Shown here: positions 7,367 through 14,617 of the stretch, in pieces
How positions within the stretch are numbered: position 1 is the stretch's first letter
How the letters are laid out: every line of letters begins with the position of its first letter
Origin: a virus
Length of the DNA stretch: 34,460 nt
Strand: one strand, 5' to 3'
IMG/VR virus record: IMGVR_UViG_3300046167_000793
Location: 1 to 34,460 of that record
Position numbers and translations under genes: made by a program
Notes under the pieces: model-generated
What the model saw: the letters and a program-made list of their open reading frames with translations, nothing else
Told to the model about the DNA's origin: nothing
The model's database searches: none

Positions 7367-7826
7367 CTATTATTTGAACAGTTTTATCGTAATCATTTAA
7401 CCAATGAACTTCCCAATTAGAATTTTTTAAATTGTCCATTGCTTTAAATTGATTTTCTGTTGGTTTATTATAACCAACTTTTAATTCTATAGCTAAACCA
7501 TTTTTTTTTGAATTACTTTTAAAAATTAATATATCTGGAATTCCAGCTTTACCACCTAAATATTTAAATTTGAATCTTTCAAATGGACTTCTTTTTCCTT
7601 CATTTGGTACATGAATTGCATAAGTTTTAGGATATTGATAAGATAAATATTCCATAACTTTATGTTGTAAAATATCTTCTTTTCCTAAATATTTTTGAAA
7701 AGGATTTGCCAAATTATTTAATTTAGTTATACAAATTTCTTTTAAAAGTAGAAAAATTTTATTTGTATATCCTAAAAAAAAATAAAAACTATAATTTTTA
7801 TAATAAAATAGCACCATCTTTTGCAA
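7347..7826 (-). CDS. VRR-NUC domain nuclease
   Basis: Holliday-junction/flap-type nuclease fold often found with phage replication genes. The domain starts around residue 50 (EDILQHKVMEYL). It carries IHVPNEGKR (71-79), GGKAGIPDILIF (91-102, P97-D98) and LAIELKVG (111-118, E114-x-K116), then KPTENQ (121-126) with the motif IV Gln. The first 40 residues (FYYKNYSFYFFLGYTN) overlap the upstream gene and look non-coding. The true start may be the TTG at codon 39, since no ATG lies between residues 4 and 58. Confidence 0.82.
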   Translation of the reverse strand: MQKMVLFYYKNYSFYFFLGYTNKIFLLLKEICITKLNNLANPFQKYLGKEDILQHKVMEYLSYQYPKTYAIHVPNEGKRSPFERFKFKYLGGKAGIPDILIFKSNSKKNGLAIELKVGYNKPTENQFKAMDNLKNSNWEVHWLNDYDKTVQIIDEYFKN

Positions 7827-8592
7827 CTATATCGCCAATATATTTAGTTATTTTTCCTGTTTTTAAATATTGTTTCCAATAATGAAAAGCAGTTTGCCAA
7901 CCAAGTCTACCAAATTCAATCATTTCATCTGATAATCCATATAATTGAATTGCAAAAGGTGCATTAGTTTCTGCTGCAATAAATCTAAATTTAGTAACAT
8001 CATAACCTAACATATCGCAATAAAATGTTGCTTGAATATTATATCCATAGTTCCAAATATCTCTTTTAAATGCTTTTGGAGAAGCATCTTGACAAGTTTT
8101 TAAATCACTTATCCAATCATTACCCAGAACATCTGGTCTAACACGAACAGGAACTCCTAAATATTCTCCATAATGTGAAACTTCATATTTACCTTTTGTA
8201 TATAAGTAAGCATCATCATCATTTTGCAAATTATCGTACATAGTGCATAATTTAAAATATACATCTGCCGAAACACTTTCTTTTAATTGATTCCTAGTTT
8301 CAATTGAAGCTTTAATTTCTTTATCAGGTTTTTTTCTTAAATCCAATTTAGGTAAAGCAAAATATTGTTTGTCAAATTCTGCCATTCCTTCTAATAATAA
8401 AACATGAGCAGCTTTACCCAATTCCATAGCTGGAGAAGATTTATATTCTTTTTGTAAATAATGTTTTACTGAATAATTTTTTTTTGCAATTAATTTTAAA
8501 CCACTTGCTGAGATACAATCTTTATTATGATAATCAGTAATATTATCATATTCAATTTTTAGTTTCTCTATTTTCATTTCCGTTTTTTTCAT
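7798..8592 (-). CDS. RecE-like PD-(D/E)XK exonuclease (DUF3799-type)
   Basis: 264 aa. The exonuclease VIII/RecE catalytic domain has ISASGLKL near the N-terminus and GKAAHVLLLEG (59-69). Metal ligands are in VRVRPDVL (D154) and WISDLKTCQ (D163, K165), with the helix YNIQATFYCDML (Q187). It would resect double-stranded ends to make 3' single strands for the ERF annealase encoded upstream at 9121-9687, forming a recombination pair like RecE/RecT or Exo/Bet. The start at 8592 overlaps a small ORF; M6 is an alternative. Confidence 0.85.
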   Translation of the reverse strand: MKKTEMKIEKLKIEYDNITDYHNKDCISASGLKLIAKKNYSVKHYLQKEYKSSPAMELGKAAHVLLLEGMAEFDKQYFALPKLDLRKKPDKEIKASIETRNQLKESVSADVYFKLCTMYDNLQNDDDAYLYTKGKYEVSHYGEYLGVPVRVRPDVLGNDWISDLKTCQDASPKAFKRDIWNYGYNIQATFYCDMLGYDVTKFRFIAAETNAPFAIQLYGLSDEMIEFGRLGWQTAFHYWKQYLKTGKITKYIGDIVAKDGAILL

Positions 8593-8731
8593 AATTATTT
8601 TGATTTATTTTTTTTTGATATTCATTTGCTAATTTATAACCAACTAACAATAAATTTAGTTTCAGAATTTCAGCTTCCATAGCTTCTATTCTTACTTGTT
8701 TGAAATTTGCTAAACTTTCTTTTGCTGTCAT
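8552..8731 (-). CDS. Small helical protein (59 aa), unknown
   Basis: ATG 8731 to TGA 8552. It starts MTAKESLANFKQVRIEAMEA and is predicted helical, with a Leu-rich stretch (EILKLNLLLVGYKLANEY). It overlaps the RecE-like gene by 41 nt and begins 3 nt after the T-tract of a terminator. It fills an otherwise empty 180-nt space. Function not recognised; only the first two thirds are outside the overlap, so moderate confidence. Confidence 0.5.
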   Translation of the reverse strand: MTAKESLANFKQVRIEAMEAEILKLNLLLVGYKLANEYQKKINQNNYEKNGNENRETKN

Positions 8732-8733
8732 AG

Positions 8734-8763
8734 TAAAAAAAAGGGGAACATTTAGCTCCCCTT
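8734..8763 (-). terminator. Rho-independent terminator after the SSB-like gene
   Basis: On the minus strand the stem AAGGGGA / TCCCCTT with a 9-nt loop is followed by eight T. It lies between the stop of the DUF3127 gene (8771) and the 59-aa ORF start (8731). It probably attenuates the recombination operon, since the downstream nuclease genes are in the same direction with no obvious new promoter. Confidence 0.75.
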
Positions 8764-8770
8764 GAATTAG

Positions 8771-9109
8771 TTAAAATGGTAAATCATCATCTGATTCACT
8801 TGTTACAGGTTGTTTTGAAGTTTGTTCTGTATTTTCAGAATTTGCTTCTATTCTCCATCCTTGTATGGAATTAAAATATTTAATTCCTTTATCAGGACTT
8901 TCCCATTCTCTACCTCTTAAGTTTATTCCAACTATAACACTATCTCCAACTTTGAAACCATTTAATTTTTCAATAGCAGCTTTTATAAACTCTATTTGAA
9001 TAGGTTGTGGATATTGTTCTTGGGTAGTTATTACGATTGATTTTTTAGTGAAATCATTTGCATAAGTTTCTAATGGACCTATGACTTTTATTATTCCTGT
9101 TACTTCCAT
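8771..9109 (-). CDS. DUF3127 SSB-like single-strand DNA-binding protein
   Basis: 112 aa. MEVTGIIKVIGPL, TTQEQYPQPIQIEF and INLRGREWESP with YFNSIQGWRIE match the Bacteroidetes DUF3127 family, an OB-fold-like protein. It ends in an acidic tail DDDLPF, like the C-terminal tip by which SSB proteins recruit partners. It probably coats single-stranded DNA during replication and recombination; it sits directly between the ERF annealase and the RecE-like nuclease genes. It is the only SSB candidate in the window. Confidence 0.85.
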   Translation of the reverse strand: MEVTGIIKVIGPLETYANDFTKKSIVITTQEQYPQPIQIEFIKAAIEKLNGFKVGDSVIVGINLRGREWESPDKGIKYFNSIQGWRIEANSENTEQTSKQPVTSESDDDLPF

Positions 9110-9120
9110 TTTTTATTTAT

Positions 9121-9687
9121 TTAAGTTAAAATTAATTGTTCGTGCACTTGTTTACTGACTTTATAGTGTTGTCTAATATCGGAAATAGTTTTTCCATCTT
9201 TTAGACCTTGTAAAGCATTATCATATTCTTTAGTTCCTAAATTCAACCAAGGCAATTCCTCTCTTGAATCATTATTTGGATTAGTCATTTGTGCATCATC
9301 ATCTTGTGCTTGTAAAGCAATTAAAGATGCTAATGTATATCTACGATAATAACTTATTGCACTACCCACTTTTTGAGGATTATCTATATTAGGCAAAACA
9401 ATTTCGCTATCAATAAATTCTCCTGTAGCAACATCAGATATTCTAGATGTTACTTTACCATCTAATATAGGTTGGTGTAATATTAATTCATGTTTATTTA
9501 ATAAAGGCTTTAAGTGATTTATTAAAGCATTAATATCAAAATATTTAGAATTAAAAAAAGGATTTGTTGTGTCCTTTGAAATAGCATCTAAATCTTTTTG
9601 TAAATCAAATAATTTTTGATTAAAAGTTTTTGCTATTTTTTTAGTTCTCAATGGTTTTTGAGATACGTTTGAGTTTTCTTTTTTCAT
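9121..9687 (-). CDS. erf: ERF-family single-strand annealing recombinase
   Basis: 188 aa, usual ERF size. The core has LFDLQKDLDAISKDTTNP, INHLKPLLNKHELIL and the hallmark GSAISYYRRYTLASLIAL followed by QAQDDDA. The C-terminal 50 residues look like a small helical DNA-binding tail (LKDGKTISDIRQHYKVSK). It anneals complementary single strands. Its partner genes (SSB-like, RecE-like) follow in the operon. The first 16 codons overlap the upstream HTH gene by 47 nt; there is no later ATG before the domain, so the overlap is probably real. Confidence 0.9.
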   Translation of the reverse strand: MKKENSNVSQKPLRTKKIAKTFNQKLFDLQKDLDAISKDTTNPFFNSKYFDINALINHLKPLLNKHELILHQPILDGKVTSRISDVATGEFIDSEIVLPNIDNPQKVGSAISYYRRYTLASLIALQAQDDDAQMTNPNNDSREELPWLNLGTKEYDNALQGLKDGKTISDIRQHYKVSKQVHEQLILT

Positions 9688-9883
9688 TTTTTTGAGTTGT
9701 TAAAAGGTTAAATTCAAAACCCATTTCTGTTAACAAATCTAATTCTTGAATTGTTATTTTATGTGGGTTTCTAATTCTTGATTGTAATGTTGGTGCTGTT
9801 ATATTTAAAGCACTAGCAACATCTTTCTTTTTTATATCCAAATTTTTTCTTTGGACTAAAAAATCTATTTCAAATTTTGTCAT
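9641..9883 (-). CDS. Small Cro/XRE-like HTH regulator
   Basis: 80 aa. KKKDVASALNITAPTLQSRI (about 18-37) is a helix-turn-helix, preceded by a short helix and followed by KITIQELDLLTEMGF. The C-terminus is highly basic (KNEKRKLKRISK) and overlaps the ERF gene. It may be the early-gene regulator of the phage. No divergent cI-type partner or integrase is visible, so a lysogeny switch is not supported. It overlaps the upstream Cys-rich gene by 14 nt. Confidence 0.7.
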   Translation of the reverse strand: MTKFEIDFLVQRKNLDIKKKDVASALNITAPTLQSRIRNPHKITIQELDLLTEMGFEFNLLTTQKNEKRKLKRISKTIEN

Positions 9884-10148
9884 AAGACTTCCATTTTAGT
9901 AAAGGACACGAACATTGTTCACACATTACTTTTGCAGTAATGACACAACCACATCCTTTGGTTAATTTACCAGTTATCATATTTATACCTTTACGATTTG
10001 GAGAACAAATCAAGCCATCTCTTAAATGACATTTATGACAATTCATTAATCGTAATTCAGCCACCTCTTTAAACGATTGGTCAAGTAAATGTAATTTTGA
10101 TTTTAACAAATTTGCCCAACCATTTATAATGTGATTAAAATTTAACAT
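9870..10148 (-). CDS. Cys-rich zinc-binding protein, paralogue of 21521-21781
   Basis: 92 aa. A helical start (GWANLLKSKLHLL) precedes Cys pairs: CHKCHLRDGLICSPNRKG, then GKLTKGCGCVITAKVMC and CSCPLLKW. At least eight Cys suggest two metal sites. The 86-aa protein at 21521-21781 has the same layout (C..C, ICSPNKKG, GKLVNGCGC, CPLGKW), so the genome holds two paralogues, one early and one among tail genes. Function unknown. It heads the recombination operon, with only an AT-rich 57-nt leader before it. Confidence 0.75.
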   Translation of the reverse strand: MLNFNHIINGWANLLKSKLHLLDQSFKEVAELRLMNCHKCHLRDGLICSPNRKGINMITGKLTKGCGCVITAKVMCEQCSCPLLKWKSYDKI

Positions 10149-10205
10149 ATAAATATTTATATAAAAGTAAAAAAAAATTTTAACTTAAAAAAGAAAATTT
10201 ATATT

Positions 10206-11492
10206 TTATTCTTCAAAATTTATAGTTTCAAGTATTTGAACATCATCATCTTGATTAGGTAAATGACAAATAAGTTCATAAGTATTTTGTTTAACATTAT
10301 AAGTCATAGAATCAATAATTGCTGAAACTGGGTCTTGTAATACTGTAGTTCCAAAATTTGTCCATATTTTATTATACATTTGAATTGGTGCAGAACTATT
10401 ATCATTTTTATAATAACTACCTTCATATCTTTTTACAAATGTTCTAAAATCATTAGCCATTTCTTGATTTATAAAATGGTCTAAATTTCCTGTCTCATTA
10501 TCATTTCTTTTTTTAAATACACCTGAAAATTTACCAAGAACATCATTATTAGATAATGTGTTTGTAAAGGTCATATTTTCTTTTTCATATGAACCTGTTG
10601 ATTTTTTTGCTCCTGCAAGTTCATAAATTTCAGTTTTTTCAATTAAATTCTTTCCTGATGTTCCCACATTAGCCACATATATATTATCATACCAATTCAT
10701 TCCAATATAAACATCCACTGAATCTCTTGCTGGTGGATAAATTGAAGCCAATAATCTAATAGATGTTCCAGCAGCAGCTGGTGCAGAATTTAATGTGGTT
10801 GTATATTTAACCCATTGATTATTTGTTGTTGTTGTAATTGCTTTATAATGATTAGCTGAAAAAGTTGAACCAGCTTCAAATTTATTATCATCAAAATTAT
10901 AAACATAATTTGGGTTTCCATCTCCGTTATTATCTAAACCTACTGTTATATGAAAAGTATAATTTTCATTACAGCTATAACTAATATTATCACATTGTTT
11001 ATAGAAATAATAATAAAATCCAAATTCATAATCTGAAGTAGCATTAACAAATGTTCTTGTTGAAGTTGTTATTATTGCACTTCCTTTATTTGGTAAAGTT
11101 GGCATTTGTGATGTATAACTTCTAACCATATAATCATCTGTAATAGGTAATGGAGTTAATGGAAATAAATTTTGTATAAATTGATTTTTTTCAACCTTTA
11201 CAACATCTCCAGTTCCCATATTCCAATCATAAGTATCATATCTAAAAGTTGGATTATCATTTACTATATCTCTGTTATCTACATCTATTTTTCTGTCTAT
11301 AAATCTTAGTGGTCTTAAATATTCAGTAACTAAATTTTGGTCTATTGGTTGTAAATTATCTGGAACTGTTTGCAAAATATTTTCATTTAAAGTAAATCTA
11401 TAATTACCATCAGATGTATATACTTTAAACTCACATAATTCTGTTCCACTATTTTGTAAAAAAGTTAATTGTTGTTGTCTAATTGTCGCCAT
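10206..11492 (-). CDS. Tail-tip/minor tail protein with carbohydrate-binding-like insertion
   Basis: 428 aa virion protein, last gene of the tail block. The N-terminal 110 residues and the C-terminal 150 (GKFSGVFKKRN, IYELAGAKKSTGSY, NQDDDVQILETINFEE) look like the conserved tail-tip part. The middle (about 120-275) reads like a jelly-roll carbohydrate-binding module, with NNQWVKYTTTL, DVYIGMNWYDNIYV and a Ca-loop-like DNNGDGN (187-193). It has its own terminator-promoter junction just upstream, with TATCTTTG only 5 nt before the ATG. A glycan-binding role in adsorption is inference. Confidence 0.65.
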   Translation of the reverse strand: MATIRQQQLTFLQNSGTELCEFKVYTSDGNYRFTLNENILQTVPDNLQPIDQNLVTEYLRPLRFIDRKIDVDNRDIVNDNPTFRYDTYDWNMGTGDVVKVEKNQFIQNLFPLTPLPITDDYMVRSYTSQMPTLPNKGSAIITTSTRTFVNATSDYEFGFYYYFYKQCDNISYSCNENYTFHITVGLDNNGDGNPNYVYNFDDNKFEAGSTFSANHYKAITTTTNNQWVKYTTTLNSAPAAAGTSIRLLASIYPPARDSVDVYIGMNWYDNIYVANVGTSGKNLIEKTEIYELAGAKKSTGSYEKENMTFTNTLSNNDVLGKFSGVFKKRNDNETGNLDHFINQEMANDFRTFVKRYEGSYYKNDNSSAPIQMYNKIWTNFGTTVLQDPVSAIIDSMTYNVKQNTYELICHLPNQDDDVQILETINFEE

Positions 11493-11497
11493 AAAGA

Positions 11498-11505
11498 CAA
11501 AGATA
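11498..11505 (-). promoter_or_regulatory. -7 box TATCTTTG, 5 nt before the 11492 start
   Basis: Minus-strand TATCTTTG follows the T-tract of the preceding terminator without a gap and ends 5 nt before the ATG of the tail-tip gene, so a leaderless transcript is expected. It matches TAnnTTTG; no clear -33 TTTG is seen. Confidence 0.5.
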
Positions 11506-11533
11506 AAAAAAAACCCACCAATGAGGTGGGCTT
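11505..11533 (-). terminator. Rho-independent terminator after the 11554-12192 gene
   Basis: On the minus strand the perfect stem CCCACC / GGTGGG (extended by G-T and A-T pairs) with a 5-nt loop is followed by nine T. It isolates the 11554-12192 gene as a single-gene transcript, and its T-tract merges into the next promoter box. Confidence 0.85.
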
Positions 11534-11553
11534 AATTTTGATTGGATTATTAA

Positions 11554-12192
11554 TTACTTTTTTAAAGTAGTAACGAATCTATAATGACTACAATATTGAA
11601 TTCCATTTACCCAAATTAATCTAGCATGAACTCTACCTAAATAATTATTTAAATTATCTGTTGCGCTAATCCAAAATTCAAAATCATCTTTTGCTGAAGT
11701 TTGAATATCCTCTTTTGATAAATTAACATTTTCTGATATAAAACCGAATTTATCTAATCTTACCACCATGTGAATTAATCTTTTTTCAAAAGTTTGATTT
11801 GCTTCTGCTATCCATTCATCTCTAAGAGTTTGTTTTTGATATTTAGAAGTGATATCATCTATTTGTGGTAATTTATTAAAAGATGTATTTCCAATTTCTA
11901 AAATTTCGTTCATTTTTCTTTGTGTGTGATATTCTTCAGATGTTAATCTATCATTATAATAATCCCAATAAGATGGACTAGGAAATTCTTCTCTACATTC
12001 CCAATATACTGATGAATTCCAAGCATTTCTCTTAATTCCTGTTAATTCTTCTAATCTAAGAACTGCTGTTTCTAATTTATTGATATTATAATCAACAACC
12101 GCTTTAATATAATTATCTCTTTGTATTAAAGTGTTAAGGTTAAGAAATTCTAAACCTGCTTTTTGTGTGTTTGTTAAATTTACTTTTTTCAT
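11554..12192 (-). CDS. Hypothetical protein of a single-gene (moron-like) transcript
   Basis: 212 aa, no family recognised. It is mostly helical with many Trp/Tyr (RNAWNSSVYWECREEF, PSPSYWDYYNDRLTSEEY) and ends in a compact C-terminal domain (LGRVHARLIWVNGIQYCSHY). It has its own promoter (element shared with 29257 and 2482) and its own strong terminator, and is divergent from the plus-strand gene at 12351. That isolation inside the tail block is typical of accessory genes acting on the host, for example anti-defence or exclusion; this is inferred only from layout. Confidence 0.7.
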   Translation of the reverse strand: MKKVNLTNTQKAGLEFLNLNTLIQRDNYIKAVVDYNINKLETAVLRLEELTGIKRNAWNSSVYWECREEFPSPSYWDYYNDRLTSEEYHTQRKMNEILEIGNTSFNKLPQIDDITSKYQKQTLRDEWIAEANQTFEKRLIHMVVRLDKFGFISENVNLSKEDIQTSAKDDFEFWISATDNLNNYLGRVHARLIWVNGIQYCSHYRFVTTLKK

Positions 12193-12350
12193 TTTAATTG
12201 TTTTTATTATTATTTATAGTGTAAATATAAGGATAATTCTTTAAAAGATAAAATATTTTTTAACTTTTTTAATAAATTTTTATTATTAAAATATTTTTTG
12301 TATATTTGTTCTATAATTAATAAATAATAAAAACAATTAAAATTAAAATT
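12193..12350. promoter_or_regulatory. Divergent promoter region with inverted leader repeats
   Basis: 158 nt of very AT-rich DNA between two divergent genes. Minus side: CTTATATTTACACTATAAAT (12214-12232), then the leader AATAAAAACAATTAAAATG. Plus side: -7 box TATATTTG (12301-12308), then a leader with the same ATAAATAATAAAAACAATT core (12320-12345). The two leaders form an inverted repeat of over 20 nt. The left half is almost the same as 29258-29290. Confidence 0.6.
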
Positions 12351-12644
12351 ATGAAATTAGATAAAACAGAAAGAAAAATATTATTACAAAAATTAAATAA
12401 TATTAGATACGATAACAAAAGATTAAAAGATGAATTATCATATATAAGAGAAGATATGAAAGAAAATCCTTTACATCCTGGTTCATTCGAAAGTTCTAAA
12501 AATCTTACTCAAGAAACAAAAGATAAATTAAGTAAAATATTACTTCGTTTATATGATAAAATATTTGAAACTAAACTTGAAATAACTTTTAATAAAGATA
12601 AAATCAAAACAATTGAAAATATTTTAATTGCTAACGAATTTTAA
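12351..12644 (+). CDS. Coiled-coil hypothetical protein, one of only two plus-strand genes
   Basis: 97 aa. It is charged and helical: residues 3-35 (KTERKILLQKLNNIRYDNK) and 53-92 (LSKILLRLYDKIFETKLEI) look like two helices of a coiled coil, joined by a Pro/Gly turn (NPLHPGSFES). Expressed from its own TATATTTG promoter, it ends 4 nt before the stop of the radical SAM gene on the other strand, with no terminator seen between. Unknown function; it may partner with the divergent 11554-12192 gene. Confidence 0.7.
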   Translation: MKLDKTERKILLQKLNNIRYDNKRLKDELSYIREDMKENPLHPGSFESSKNLTQETKDKLSKILLRLYDKIFETKLEITFNKDKIKTIENILIANEF

Positions 12645-12648
12645 AATA

Positions 12649-13263
12649 TTAATCAAATTTTGCACTAGCACAATTACGGCAAATCGTATTATAAGAATTT
12701 ACAATTTTATTTATATGGTTTGCCTTTCCCCAAAAATCGGATAATTTTTCTTTGCTTAAATCTCCCACAACAATTTCCATATCATAATCATTACAACATA
12801 AAAAAGCTTGACCGATTGCATTAATATGAATCCATCCAATAGGTCTGCCGCCAACTTCACGACCATTTCCACAACTTGTTACTTGTTTATTTTCGTTTTG
12901 TTGTAAAAATTTATTTATAGCTTTTTTATTATCAATTTTATCTTCTAACAATCCTGCTCGGTCAATTAAATGAGTCATACCATAAATATTCATACCAGGA
13001 AACATAGCACGACCAACATTGACTTCCAATTTATTTTCTCCTTGTTCTGGTCTTAAATCAATATCATCTGGAAAATCTTTTCCTGGTTCAATCCAACCCC
13101 CATTTTCAAATAATGAATATGTATTTATACCATTCATGCCAATACTAATAGAACCATTTGCAATTCTTTCAGGAAACAAATCATAAACATATTTAATATT
13201 TCTAATCAAATTTTTATACATTCCCTCTTTCATTCCAGTTCTTTTTGCCCCAAATTTCTGCAT
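12649..13263 (-). CDS. Radical SAM/SPASM enzyme, C-terminal fragment (frameshifted)
   Basis: 204 aa frame holding the C-terminal half of the enzyme begun at 13690. The SPASM-like domain has WIHINAIGQAFLCCNDYDME (C156, C157), GDLSKEKLSDFW, and the final C195-x2-C198 for an auxiliary iron-sulfur cluster; C131 may also ligate. The apparent ATG at 13263 is internal to the domain, so this is not an independent gene. It reads in +1 relative to the upstream fragment. Removing one A in the A5 run at 13242-13246 restores a continuous protein of about 347 aa. Confidence 0.75.
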   Translation of the reverse strand: MQKFGAKRTGMKEGMYKNLIRNIKYVYDLFPERIANGSISIGMNGINTYSLFENGGWIEPGKDFPDDIDLRPEQGENKLEVNVGRAMFPGMNIYGMTHLIDRAGLLEDKIDNKKAINKFLQQNENKQVTSCGNGREVGGRPIGWIHINAIGQAFLCCNDYDMEIVVGDLSKEKLSDFWGKANHINKIVNSYNTICRNCASAKFD

Positions 13264-13690
13264 TAGTTAATATTGGAACATTAAAATTTAAACCACTAAT
13301 TACTGAATCATATTTTTTTAGTAAATCTGCTTTTTTAGGCGTTAAAGGAGTTCCATTTGTCAATATCATAGTCATTAGTCCATTTTGTTTTAAAGTGGCT
13401 AAGAACTCCTCTAAATGAGGATAAAGCAATGTTTCATTATAATGACTTGTATAAAATCCATTAAATGTTTTAGCAACTAATCCATCTTTTTTTTCTCTTT
13501 CCTCTAAAATATTATCTAAAATTCTTTTTAATAAGTCAATTGGCATCGGTTTCATAGCGTGTTTTGGATTACCTTTTGTTGATACAGGACAAAACCAACA
13601 GGAAGCATTACATAATCCGTTGGGGTCTAATTGCATTTGACTTATTTTATGTTTTTGAAAATCAGCTATTATTTTATCCTTTATATTCAT
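13214..13690 (-). CDS. Radical SAM enzyme, N-terminal fragment (frameshifted)
   Basis: 158 aa fragment with the catalytic cluster motif C27-N-A-S-C31-W-F-C34 after QMQLDPNG, typical of SPASM-type radical SAM enzymes that modify peptides or proteins. TMILTNGTPLT and YDSVISGLNFNV fit the TIM-barrel strands. The frame breaks after LTNAEIWGK and ends with an aberrant tail. The rest of the enzyme is at 12649-13263 in the +1 frame. The start overlaps the glycosyltransferase gene by 17 nt, so both are co-translated. The break could be a sequence error, a true mutation or recoding. Confidence 0.78.
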   Translation of the reverse strand: MNIKDKIIADFQKHKISQMQLDPNGLCNASCWFCPVSTKGNPKHAMKPMPIDLLKRILDNILEEREKKDGLVAKTFNGFYTSHYNETLLYPHLEEFLATLKQNGLMTMILTNGTPLTPKKADLLKKYDSVISGLNFNVPILTNAEIWGKKNWNERGNV

Positions 13691-14597
13691 ATAATGCTTT
13701 TTTTACTATTTCATAATAATTGAATGATGCTTTTTGTTTGTTAAATTCTAAATAATTTGGTGGTAGCATATCAACATATTTTCCTTTGTTAAATAAATCT
13801 GTGTTTGCACCTGTAACTCCAGCATTATGAAATATTGGTTTTATATCCCACATTTGAATTCCATCTACAGCAAACATAAAATCTAATTCTCTTATAATTT
13901 CAGTTTTTTTACCTATTTTCCATAATCCCCATAAAACTGCCCACATATCAGCACACCATATTTGTAATTCGTGATATGATGGATTAAGACCTTTAATTCG
14001 TTTATTCATTATTGAAATATTTTTGAATAAATTTATTGAATCTGTTTCAACCATTTCCCAAAATTCATAAGTTATATTTTTTAGTATATATTGAGCACCA
14101 CCAGAATTATTTTGATTTTTTTTTACAATTTCTTTATTAATATTCATTATCTGACACATTCTATTTAAAACATTTTCTCCTTTTTCCATTATATAATCAT
14201 AACCAATATAGCTTCTAGTATCACTTAAATAACACGTTGGATTACAACCACATAAATATTTATCTATTTCTAATGGTTTTGTTAAAACTATATCACAATC
14301 GTGATACATAAAAGTGCCAGTATATAAATTTGGGTATTTTTTGAAATGTTGTTTTAAAACATGAGGTCTAATGCTTGATATATATGTAAAATCTGTTCTT
14401 GTATCATTATAAAAATAGAAATTTACATTAGGATATTTTTCTTCTAATTTATAAAAATAATTATCAATTTTATTTTGAATAGCACAAACAATATCTATTT
14501 GAGATTGTTCAATTCCATTATGTATAAAATTATAAATTAATGTATCAATTTGCCAAGCATAATATAAAGTAGCTGGTTGGGCACATAAATATCTCAT
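13674..14597 (-). CDS. Glycosyltransferase-like protein (GT-A fold, DxD)
   Basis: 307 aa. It has a GT-A-like nucleotide-sugar layout with the metal-binding motif HDCDIVL (D100-x-D102) following TGTFMY. Later come QNNSGGAQYI and the C-terminal GIQMWDIKPIFHNAG, where the His is typical of GT metal or acceptor sites. It lies between the polythreonine tail gene and a radical SAM gene and overlaps the latter by 17 nt. The most attractive substrate is the adjacent Thr-rich tail protein, but a host or DNA substrate cannot be excluded. No signal peptide, so it acts in the cytoplasm during assembly. Confidence 0.7.
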   Translation of the reverse strand: MRYLCAQPATLYYAWQIDTLIYNFIHNGIEQSQIDIVCAIQNKIDNYFYKLEEKYPNVNFYFYNDTRTDFTYISSIRPHVLKQHFKKYPNLYTGTFMYHDCDIVLTKPLEIDKYLCGCNPTCYLSDTRSYIGYDYIMEKGENVLNRMCQIMNINKEIVKKNQNNSGGAQYILKNITYEFWEMVETDSINLFKNISIMNKRIKGLNPSYHELQIWCADMWAVLWGLWKIGKKTEIIRELDFMFAVDGIQMWDIKPIFHNAGVTGANTDLFNKGKYVDMLPPNYLEFNKQKASFNYYEIVKKALYEYKG

Positions 14598-14617
14598 TTT
14601 TTTTCATTTTTTTATTT

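Noticed and set aside
9641-9883. Lysogeny repressor
   Set aside because: The HTH protein is small, lies inside an early operon in the same direction as the recombination genes, and no integrase, attachment site or divergent repressor promoter is seen.
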